DNA of 5,133 bases from Deltaproteobacteria bacterium (GTDB lineage Bacteria; Desulfobacterota; B13-G15), in NCBI GenBank assembly GCA_003646705.1, contig QMLK01000098.1:1-5133 (forward strand), in the 5' to 3' direction. Shown piece by piece: positions 1-5,133 of this stretch (the first letter of the stretch is position 1; the number at the start of each line of letters is the position of its first letter). The notes beneath the pieces were generated by a model. That model did no database searches. It saw only the letters and a list, made by a program, of their open reading frames with translations, and was not told where the DNA came from. The position numbers and the translations under genes were made by a program.

Positions 1-179
1 CCCCAAAGGGGTCGGCTGCCATGAGCCTTGAGGAGGTGGAACGGGAGCACATCTTGAAGGTGCTCCAGTACGCGGGATGGCATTACGGCAAGACCTGTAA
101 GCTCCTGGGCATATCGCGCCCCACCCTCAGACAGAAGATGAAGAAGTACGGGATATCACCCCCAGGGCGCCGCCTTTGA
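1..179 (+). CDS. C-terminal fragment of sigma-54-dependent activator (NtrC-family), Fis-type HTH tail
   Basis: The reading frame is open from the left edge and ends with TGA at 177-179, so only the last ~58 residues are seen. They match the DNA-binding tail of NtrC-family response regulators. The start of the domain reads SLEEVEREHILKVL, followed by a conserved Trp and a second helix (KTCKLLGIS). The recognition helix is SRPTLRQKMKKYGI, close to the family's SRRTLYRKLKKYGI. In that family a receiver or sensor domain and an AAA+ sigma-54-contacting ATPase precede this tail; both would lie off the window, so they are inferred. An ATG at 21 exists, but it sits exactly where the family linker runs into the HTH and has no good ribosome site, so an internal Met is more likely than a start. 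A sigma-54 promoter lies just downstream, which fits a local regulator. A Fis-only protein starting at 21 is the alternative. Confidence 0.75.
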   Translation, partial: PKGSAAMSLEEVEREHILKVLQYAGWHYGKTCKLLGISRPTLRQKMKKYGISPPGRRL

Positions 180-228
180 AAGAACCTTTCCCCACTTTTA
201 AGAGCCTTTCCATCCCACACAAAGGAGG

Positions 229-241
229 AGGGTTACACCCT
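229..241. repeat. Short inverted repeat upstream of the sigma-54 promoter
   Basis: AGGGT-TAC-ACCCT is a perfect 5-base inverted repeat with a 3-base centre, ending 11 bases before the -24 element. It could be an operator half-site pair for a Fis-type HTH protein, or it could be chance. Enhancer sites for sigma-54 activators are usually further upstream (roughly 80-150 bases), so this position is not typical. Confidence 0.2.
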
Positions 242-252
242 TCTGCTGTAAG

Positions 253-268
253 TGGCATCTCCATTGCA
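253..268 (+). promoter_or_regulatory. Sigma-54 (RpoN) -24/-12 promoter
   Basis: The sequence TGGCAT-CTCCA-TTGCA has the invariant GG (254-255) and GC (266-267) separated by exactly 10 bases. It also matches the TGGCA and TTGCA flanks of the consensus TGGCACG-N4-TTGCW; only the two bases after TGGCA deviate. A start of transcription near 278-280 is predicted. It faces the small HTH gene and the amidohydrolase gene. It follows the end of a probable sigma-54 activator gene, which strengthens the call. Transcription from it was not observed; this is a motif call. Confidence 0.7.
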
Positions 269-283
269 ATCAACGTCCTTCCG

Positions 284-451
284 ATGGGAGAGGACAGACC
301 CCTCAAGACCTTAAGGGAGGTGAGGAGGGAACACATCCTCCGGGTCCTCGAGCAGGCCAAGTGGGACCTGGAGGAGGCCTCTCGCATCCTTCGGGTCTCC
401 CCTGCCTTCCTGAGGAAGGAACTGCGGCACTACGGCCTGAGGAAGAAGTAG
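284..451 (+). CDS. Orphan Fis-type helix-turn-helix mini-protein (55 aa)
   Basis: This small protein is almost entirely a Fis/HTH_8 DNA-binding domain: TLREVRREHILRVLEQAKW, then a helix with EEASRILRVS, then SPAFLRKELRHYGL and a basic end. By hand alignment it shares 18 of 44 positions with the activator tail ending at 179, including REHIL, the Trp and the final YG, so the two look like duplicates. No AAA+ or receiver domain is attached. The frame stays open upstream to a TTG at 176 (91 aa), but that stretch has no domain character and contains the sigma-54 promoter. I therefore prefer the ATG at 284, about 5 bases after the predicted transcript start, which would make it almost leaderless. 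No clear ribosome site precedes it. It may be a small DNA-binding co-regulator, or the surviving tail of a lost second activator gene. The protein has no family-specific function that I can name. Confidence 0.5.
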   Translation: MGEDRPLKTLREVRREHILRVLEQAKWDLEEASRILRVSPAFLRKELRHYGLRKK

Positions 452-480
452 AGCCATCCTCGGCCTTTAATACCCAAGGG

Positions 481-491
481 AGCTCTGAGCT
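481..491. repeat. 11-base palindrome in the leader of the amidohydrolase gene
   Basis: AGCTC-T-GAGCT is a perfect inverted repeat in the 56-base gap between the small HTH gene and the amidohydrolase start. It could be an operator or a small RNA hairpin near the translation start. The rest of the gap (452-507) shows no promoter, terminator or strong ribosome site. A repeat this short can arise by chance. Confidence 0.2.
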
Positions 492-507
492 TCAAATCGA
501 ACAGCCC

Positions 508-2253
508 ATGGGCCTCAGGCAGAAAGGAACCGGGAAGGCTGGGGCCTCAAAAGGCACCAAGATCCTCCTCAAGGGCGGCAGGTTGCTGAACGTCTACTCC
601 GGGGAGCTCCTGGAGATGGACGTCCTCACGGAGGGGGAGAGGATAAGTTACATCGGGACGGAGGTTGGCCCTGTAGAGGACACGACCGTCCTGGACGTCA
701 AGGGCAGGGTCATCGTCCCGGGCTACATCGAGCCCCATTGCCATCCTTGGCTCACTTACAACCCCCTGTCCTTCGCGGAGGAGGCCTGTAGGCTCGGGAC
801 CACCACCCTCTTCTGCGACGACCTGATCTTTTACATGCTCATGGGCAGGGAGCTCTTCGAGGAGTTCATGGAGGCCTTCAGGGCCTTGCCTGTAAAGCTC
901 TTCTGGTTCTGCAGGGCTGTCCCACAGACGCCCATGAGGGGAGAACGGGACCTCTTCTCGGCGGAGAACGTGGGGACCCTCCTGCAAAACCCCCTCGTGC
1001 AATCCCTCGGCGAGATCACGAGATGGCCAGAGCTCTGCGAGGGGAACCCCACGCTTCTGGAGATGATAAGGTGCGCCAAGGCCCTTAAGAGGCGGGTCGA
1101 TGGCCACACGGCCGGGGCCAGGTACGACAAGCTCAACGCTATATCCCGGGCTGGGGTGGATTCATGCCACGAGAGCATCGACGGCCGAGAGGCTATGGAG
1201 AGGCTGAGGCTCGGGATGTACGTGATGGCGAGGGAGAGCTCCCTGAGGCAGGATCTGGCCCAGATCCTGAGGACCATCATGGGGGAGGGGGCCTGGATGA
1301 ACCGGGTCATGCTGACTACAGATGCCTCAACGCCGTCCTTTCACCGGAGGTTCGGCGTCACCGACCACCTTCTCAGGGTCGCCCTCAGGGAGGGGGTCGA
1401 TCCCCTGCTGGCCTATAGGATGGTCACGCTGACCCCAGCGGAATATTACGGCCTTGACGGCGAGATCGGAGGTATCGCCCCCGGCAGGTACGCAGATATC
1501 CTCGTCCTGGAGGACCTCCTCAACCCCACCCCCGAGGTGGTGATCGCCAAGGGGAGGATCGTCGCAGAGAGGGGAGAGCTCCTCGAACCCTTTCCACGGA
1601 TAGACTGGAAGAGGTTCTTGCCGAAGTCCACCTTCTCCGCCCGGCGGTGGAAGGCGAGGGAGTCCTTCTTCGAGATACCCTACGGCGGCAGGAGGCTGAG
1701 GTTCCCGACCCTCAGGCTCATCAATACCGTAATCACCCGCATAGAATGGGTTGAATTTGAGGCCAAGGACGGAGCCCTCCAGATCAGGCCGGAGGAGGGC
1801 TTCTGCCTCCTGTCGCTGCTGAGCAGGGATGGCACCTGGGTGAGCAACGGGGTCCTCAGGGGCTATGGAAGGGTCCAAGGATTGGCCTCCTCCTTCAACA
1901 CCGCCACACAGATCCTGGCGATAGGCTGTGACCCTGGGGCGATGAGCGTGGCCGTCAACAGGGTGCTCGAGATCAAGGGAGGCATCGTAGCGGTTGAGGA
2001 TGGAAGGGTCGTCTATGAATTCCCCCTTCCCCTTGGGGGGATGATGTCAGAGGCGCCCATGGAGGCCTTGGCTGAAAAGGACGAGGAACTCCAGAGGTAT
2101 CTTTACAGCAAGGGCTTCCCCTTTCACGACCCCCTTTACACCCTCATCTTCTTGCCCAACGACTTCCTCCCGGAGGGAAGGGTCAATTACCACGGTGTGA
2201 TGGACATAAAGAGAGGAGAGGTCCTTTGGCCGAGGAGGGATCTGGTCCCATAG
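508..2253 (+). CDS. Adenine deaminase-superfamily amidohydrolase (YerA-like subgroup), 581 aa
   Basis: This is a metal-dependent amidohydrolase with the adenine deaminase domain order. A small beta-sandwich start (LLNVYSGELLEMDVL) and PGYIEPHCHPW come first, then the TIM-barrel catalytic domain, then an Ade_C-like domain from about residue 395. Probable metal ligands are H77 and H79 (HxH), E169 (GEI), H200 (VDGHTAG), H221 (CHES) and D272 (TTDAS). The LRLGMYVMARESS stretch near 233-245 matches the family's GMyvmiREGS. True adenine deaminases turn adenine into hypoxanthine and ammonia. They carry TDD and, in the C-terminal domain, a VAHDSHN-type motif. Here these positions read TDA and SSFNTATQ (461-468), so the substrate may differ. 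The length fits the family (about 580 aa). The ATG at 508 fits the domain start; an in-frame GTG at 361 would add unrelated residues overlapping the HTH gene. No strong ribosome site is visible. The gene is probably transcribed from the sigma-54 promoter upstream. Cytosolic: no signal peptide. Confidence 0.85.
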   Translation: MGLRQKGTGKAGASKGTKILLKGGRLLNVYSGELLEMDVLTEGERISYIGTEVGPVEDTTVLDVKGRVIVPGYIEPHCHPWLTYNPLSFAEEACRLGTTTLFCDDLIFYMLMGRELFEEFMEAFRALPVKLFWFCRAVPQTPMRGERDLFSAENVGTLLQNPLVQSLGEITRWPELCEGNPTLLEMIRCAKALKRRVDGHTAGARYDKLNAISRAGVDSCHESIDGREAMERLRLGMYVMARESSLRQDLAQILRTIMGEGAWMNRVMLTTDASTPSFHRRFGVTDHLLRVALREGVDPLLAYRMVTLTPAEYYGLDGEIGGIAPGRYADILVLEDLLNPTPEVVIAKGRIVAERGELLEPFPRIDWKRFLPKSTFSARRWKARESFFEIPYGGRRLRFPTLRLINTVITRIEWVEFEAKDGALQIRPEEGFCLLSLLSRDGTWVSNGVLRGYGRVQGLASSFNTATQILAIGCDPGAMSVAVNRVLEIKGGIVAVEDGRVVYEFPLPLGGMMSEAPMEALAEKDEELQRYLYSKGFPFHDPLYTLIFLPNDFLPEGRVNYHGVMDIKRGEVLWPRRDLVP

Positions 2254-2294
2254 GCGTCTTCTCTTGGCCTAAGGACCAGAGGGACGCCTCTTTT
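2252..2294 (+). terminator. Hairpin with short T-run between convergent genes
   Basis: The outer arms AGGCGTC (2252-2258) and GACGCCT (2283-2289) pair perfectly. An inner stem pairs CTCT(T)GG (2261-2267, one bulged T) with CCAGAG (2276-2281). CTTTT (2290-2294) follows, which suits an intrinsic terminator for the amidohydrolase transcript. The hairpin begins inside that gene's TAG stop and covers the last codons of the opposing ligase gene. On the minus strand no T-run follows it, so it looks one-directional. The T-run is short, so efficiency is uncertain. Confidence 0.5.
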
Positions 2295-3963
2295 CCTGCT
2301 TCCTCCTCTCCTCCTCCCTGATCTCCCTGCGCAAGAGTTTGCCCACCTTCGACTTCGGCAGCATGTCCCGAAACTCGATGTAATGGGGAACCTTGTAGGG
2401 GGCGAGGTGGTGCCTACACCAATTGATCAGCTCAGCGGCCCCGACGCCCTTGGCGTCCTCCTTGAGCACCACTATGGCCTTTATCCGCTCCCCCACCCGT
2501 GGATCAGGCACCCCCACCACACATGCCCCGATCACCGTCGGATGATCCTGAAGGACTGCCTCCACCTCGGAGGCCGAGACCCGATAGCCCTTGTACTTGA
2601 TGATGTCAGCGGTACGCTCCACGAACTCGATCTGCCCCTCCGGATCGAACCTGACGAAGTCCCCCATCCGGTAATAGATGCGACCGTCGAGGCGCACGTA
2701 GGACCTTGCGGTCTCTTCGGGCTTGTTCCAGTAACTCTTGATGGTGTAAGGAGAGGTGACCAACAGCTCCCCCACCTCCCCTTGGGGGAGGGGCTCTAAG
2801 GTCTCGGGGTCGCAGACCCTACAGGCCCTGGACCGGAGGGGGTGGCCCACGTTGGTGGGGGCTGGCTCGCGGTCCAAGCGGCTGTAGCTGACGTGCCCTG
2901 CCTCGGTGGAACCGTAGACCTGATAGATGGGGATGCCGTAACGCTCCTTCCAGCGCCTAAAGACCTCCGCAGGGAGCACATCCCCCCCGCAGTAGCAATA
3001 ACGGAGGGAACTCAAATCGTAGAACTCCAGACGGTCGTTCTCCAAGATCATCCGGTAAAGCGCCGGCACCCCCAGCATCCACCTGACGCGGTAACGCTGG
3101 ATAGCCGCGAGGATGGCGTCCACCTGAGGCTGGGGCATGAGGACCACGGTGTTGCCGAAGTTGAGGCCGAAGGCGAGGGTAAAGCCCTTGGCCATGATGT
3201 GAAAGAGGGGGTTGACCATCAGGACCACGTCCTCCCCCTCCTTTATGTTCCCCTTGGCCACCTCCTCCATTATGTCCCTTATGTAGGATACCTCCCCCAT
3301 GTGATTGCCTGGCACCCCCTTCGGGAAGCCGGTGGTACCGCCTGTGTACATGATGTAGGCCAGGTCTGACCAGGGATCGATCTCCACCTTGGGGGGCTCT
3401 GGGGGATAACCCTTGAGGAGCTCCTTGAAGGAGTAAAGGCCCTCCTCCGCCTTGACCTTCCCCGATGGTATCTTGTCGAAGAGGTAGCCGATGGCCCTCT
3501 TCCAGAGGGGCAGAAGGTCGGTGAGGTTGGTCACGATGACCCTCTTCAGGGGCGTCCGCGGAAAGACCTCCTTCACGTAACCGTAATTGGTGTCGAGGCA
3601 TATCAGGGTCTCGACCTCGGCGTCCTTCAGCATGTACTCTATCTCGAAGGCCGTGTAGATGGGGGAAACGGGCACCACCGCGGCCCCGAGCTTGTTTATG
3701 GCGAAGTTGGCCACCAACCACTGGGGACAGTTGGGCAGATAGAGCATCACCCTGTCCCCCGGACCCACCCCGAGGTCGTGAAGGGCGGTGGCGAATCGAT
3801 CGATCAATTCCTTGAGGCGGCGGTAGCTGAACGCCTCCCCTAAGTAGAGGAGGGCGATCTTTTGGGGGTACCGCTCGCAGATCCGTTCAAAGCGGGAAAA
3901 GGTCAGCTCGTCCTCTGAGCGATCTACCTCCAACCCCTCGGTGGTATAAAGCCTTTCCAGCAC
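2269..3963 (-). CDS. AMP-forming acyl-CoA synthetase (long-chain fatty acid-CoA ligase-like), 564 aa
   Basis: This cytosolic enzyme of the ANL superfamily would activate a carboxylic acid with ATP to an acyl-adenylate and then to the acyl-CoA. Its motifs come in the family order. The ATP-binding P-loop is YTGGTTGFPKG (206-216), followed by YGSTE (350-354) and RMGD with D435. The hinge region is ADIIKYKGYRV (452-462), and PKSKVGK ends in the catalytic Lys K542. The length is normal for the family and the protein ends in a basic, charged tail. The substrate (fatty, aromatic or other acid) cannot be told from sequence. It is the last gene of a minus-strand operon after livG and livF, suggesting that it activates whatever the transporter imports. 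I chose the GTG at 3963 because a good ribosome site lies 5 bases upstream; another in-frame GTG at 3969 would add two residues but has no properly spaced site. Confidence 0.9.
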   Translation of the reverse strand: MLERLYTTEGLEVDRSEDELTFSRFERICERYPQKIALLYLGEAFSYRRLKELIDRFATALHDLGVGPGDRVMLYLPNCPQWLVANFAINKLGAAVVPVSPIYTAFEIEYMLKDAEVETLICLDTNYGYVKEVFPRTPLKRVIVTNLTDLLPLWKRAIGYLFDKIPSGKVKAEEGLYSFKELLKGYPPEPPKVEIDPWSDLAYIMYTGGTTGFPKGVPGNHMGEVSYIRDIMEEVAKGNIKEGEDVVLMVNPLFHIMAKGFTLAFGLNFGNTVVLMPQPQVDAILAAIQRYRVRWMLGVPALYRMILENDRLEFYDLSSLRYCYCGGDVLPAEVFRRWKERYGIPIYQVYGSTEAGHVSYSRLDREPAPTNVGHPLRSRACRVCDPETLEPLPQGEVGELLVTSPYTIKSYWNKPEETARSYVRLDGRIYYRMGDFVRFDPEGQIEFVERTADIIKYKGYRVSASEVEAVLQDHPTVIGACVVGVPDPRVGERIKAIVVLKEDAKGVGAAELINWCRHHLAPYKVPHYIEFRDMLPKSKVGKLLRREIREEERRKQEKRRPSGP

Positions 3964-3974
3964 CCTCACCCCCT
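3964..3974 (-). promoter_or_regulatory. Ribosome binding site deciding the ligase start
   Basis: On the minus strand AGGGGGTGAGG precedes the GTG at 3963, with AGGGGG spaced 5 bases from the start codon. It resembles the anti-Shine-Dalgarno complement AGGAGGTGA. It overlaps the livF stop codon (TAG at 3973-3975), consistent with coupling of ligase translation to livF. For the GTG at 3969 the same G-run would touch the start codon, which is too close. Confidence 0.55.
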
Positions 3975-4719
3975 AAAGTCCGAAGTAAGCGGCCTTCACA
4001 TCGGGGTTCTCGAGCAGTTGTTGGCCAGTGCCCTCCAGCACGGCGGCCCCGTTCTCCAAGATGTAGGCGTAATCCACGATGGGGAGCACGGGCCGCGCAT
4101 ACTGCTCCGTCACCAGGATGGTGATGCCTTTCTGGTCCCTTATCTCCTTTATGGCCCCGATCACCACCTTCTGGATCTGGGGGCTCAGCCCCAGCAGCGG
4201 CTCGTCCAACAGCAGGAGCTTAGGCTGGGCCATGAGGGCCCTCCCGATGGCCAACATCTGCTGTTCCCCTCCGCTCAAGAAGCCCCCCTGACGGTCCTTC
4301 AGCCGCTCCAGCGCTGGAAACAGGGAGAAGACGTAATCGAGGGTCTCCTTCGCTTCGCCAGAGCTGGCCAGGTAGGCCCCGATCTTGAGGTTCTCAAGGA
4401 CGCTCGACTCGGGGAAGATCCTCCTGCGCTCGGGACATAGTATGATGCCACGCTTCGCCCGCTCGTGGGGCTTCATCTGGGAGATCTCCTCCCCGTGGTA
4501 ACGGAGCTTGCCGAAGACCGAAATCCTCTCCCCCCCTCGCATCTCCTCCTTGCGTTTCTTGTCCAGGATGATCCCGCTGAGCGTATACATCAGGGTCGAC
4601 TTGCCGGCGCTGTTGGCCCCGAAGACCCCCACGATCTGGCCCTCCTGGACGCGAAGGTCCACATTGTTTATGGCGAGCATATTCTCGTAAAAGACCATCA
4701 ACCCGCGGGCCTCGAGCAT
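3973..4719 (-). CDS. livF: Branched-chain amino acid-type ABC transporter ATP-binding protein LivF, 248 aa
   Basis: This is the ATPase subunit of a Liv/HAAT-family importer, which sits at the inner face of the membrane with LivG and two permeases. Walker A is GANSAGKST (34-42); the family usually has GANGAGKTT. The LivF hallmark CPERRRIFPESSVLENL (95-111) follows, then the ABC signature LSGGEQQ (148-154), Walker B LLLLDE (168-173) and the D-loop GLS. The final switch region reads VTEQYA in place of the common VEQN. About 12-15 extra residues, charged and centred on 52-66, sit between Walker A and the usual SG..I...G strand. The ATG at 4719 overlaps the livG stop by one base (TGATG), with GGAGGGG (4725-4731) 5 bases upstream, so translation is probably coupled. 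The substrate need not be an amino acid: such transporters next to an acyl-CoA ligase may carry organic acids. That is inference from context. Confidence 0.9.
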   Translation of the reverse strand: MLEARGLMVFYENMLAINNVDLRVQEGQIVGVFGANSAGKSTLMYTLSGIILDKKRKEEMRGGERISVFGKLRYHGEEISQMKPHERAKRGIILCPERRRIFPESSVLENLKIGAYLASSGEAKETLDYVFSLFPALERLKDRQGGFLSGGEQQMLAIGRALMAQPKLLLLDEPLLGLSPQIQKVVIGAIKEIRDQKGITILVTEQYARPVLPIVDYAYILENGAAVLEGTGQQLLENPDVKAAYFGL

Positions 4720-5133
4720 CAGATCCCCTCCGAACCGAGGTAGGCCTCCTTCACCCGCTCGTCCTCCACCACCTCCTCGGGGGGGCCTTCTGTGAGCTTC
4801 ACACCATAGTTGAGGACCATGACGCGGTCGGCCACCTTGAAGAGCTCCCTCAGACGGTGCTCGATCATCACCAGGGTCACACCGCCCATCCTCAGCTTCT
4901 CGATCAAGGGGACCATACTGGCGATCTCGCTCATGCTCAAGCCGGAGAATACCTCGTCGCAGATGATCAGCTCGGGCCTCAAGGCCATACAGCGCGCGAG
5001 CTCGAGCCGCTTCAGGTATCCCGTGGGCAGTGCCGATGCGAGCTTATAGGGTACGTAGGAATCCCTCTCGAAGCCTATCTCCTCGAGGATGTCCACCGCC
5101 ACGGTGTTTCGATCCCCCAGCTTCCCTCCACCC
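4719..5133 (-). CDS. livG: LivG-type ABC transporter ATP-binding protein, C-terminal part (N-terminus off the right edge)
   Basis: The frame is open to the right edge, so only about the last 137 residues are visible; Walker A would lie beyond it. A GTG at 5100-5102 is internal, since coding continues upstream of it. Visible elements are a degenerate ABC signature (LPTGYLKRLELAR, normally LPYGxQRRLEIAR), Walker B LIICDE followed by VFSGLS in place of the common DEPxxGL, and the switch His in MIEHR. The C-terminal end, DRVMVLNYGVKLTEG then DERVKEAYLG, is typical of LivG. It pairs with LivF as the second ATPase of a Liv/HAAT importer. The DEV variant is, to my knowledge, seen in some LivG-like proteins, so I do not take it as a sign of inactivity. 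The gene stops at TGA 4719-4721, overlapping the livF start by one base. Confidence 0.85.
   Translation of the reverse strand, partial: GGGKLGDRNTVAVDILEEIGFERDSYVPYKLASALPTGYLKRLELARCMALRPELIICDEVFSGLSMSEIASMVPLIEKLRMGGVTLVMIEHRLRELFKVADRVMVLNYGVKLTEGPPEEVVEDERVKEAYLGSEGI

Noticed and set aside
1..11. CCCC-AAA-GGGG inverted repeat at the left edge
   Set aside because: It lies within the coding frame of the activator linker, is short and has no T-run, so it is unlikely to be a terminator or operator.
221..231. Very strong Shine-Dalgarno-like AAAGGAGGAGG
   Set aside because: No ATG, GTG or TTG lies 4-14 bases downstream in any frame, and the CTG codons there lead at once to TAA. It also lies upstream of the predicted sigma-54 transcript start.
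176..283. Upstream extension of the small HTH gene to the TTG at 176, overlapping the activator stop
   Set aside because: The added residues show no domain character and the stretch holds the sigma-54 promoter, so it is more likely intergenic. Not fully excluded.
361..507. Upstream extension of the amidohydrolase to the GTG at 361
   Set aside because: It overlaps the HTH coding region in another frame and adds low-complexity residues not matching the amidohydrolase family; the ATG at 508 gives the expected length.
547..1878. Long open frames overlapping the amidohydrolase gene on the minus strand
   Set aside because: The amidohydrolase motifs are unambiguous in the plus frame; the opposing translations show no recognisable domain.
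2842..3721. Long open frames on both strands within the acyl-CoA ligase gene
   Set aside because: These are shadow frames caused by GC-rich codon use; their translations are Gly/Arg/His/Pro-rich and show no family motif.

Overview
The window looks like a bacterial chromosome fragment, GC-rich, with heavy use of AGG for arginine and charged (Glu/Lys/Arg-rich) proteins. This codon use, a sigma-54 regulatory element and a Liv-type ABC transporter paired with an acyl-CoA ligase together suggest a thermophilic, anaerobic Desulfobacterota-like (former Deltaproteobacteria) organism. That placement is an inference from style; no marker gene is present.

Left part, plus strand (1-2253): the C-terminal Fis-type helix-turn-helix tail of a probable sigma-54-dependent activator runs in from the left edge and stops at 179. 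About 75 bases further on lies a good -24/-12 (sigma-54) promoter at 253-268, followed by a very small ORF (284-451). That ORF encodes only a second Fis-type helix-turn-helix, clearly related to the activator tail. Then comes a complete gene (508-2253) for an amidohydrolase of the adenine deaminase superfamily, closest in style to the Bacillus YerA subgroup. It keeps the N-terminal metal ligands but lacks the usual C-terminal motif of true adenine deaminases.

Right part, minus strand (5133 down to 2269): a tightly packed operon reads livG (partial, N-terminus beyond the right edge), livF, then an AMP-forming acyl-CoA synthetase. livG and livF overlap by one base and the ligase starts a few bases after livF stops, so the three are probably co-transcribed and translationally coupled. 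The likely job is import of a branched-chain amino acid or organic acid by a Liv/HAAT-type ABC transporter, followed by CoA activation of a carboxylic acid. The permeases and binding protein would lie off the right edge.

The two units converge at about 2253-2269, where a long hairpin followed by a short T-run could terminate the amidohydrolase transcript. No RNA gene, CRISPR array, insertion sequence or phage feature is visible. No stretch longer than 300 bases lacks a gene. I see no wholly new system; the most unusual part is the sigma-54 promoter, the orphan helix-turn-helix and the atypical deaminase taken together.
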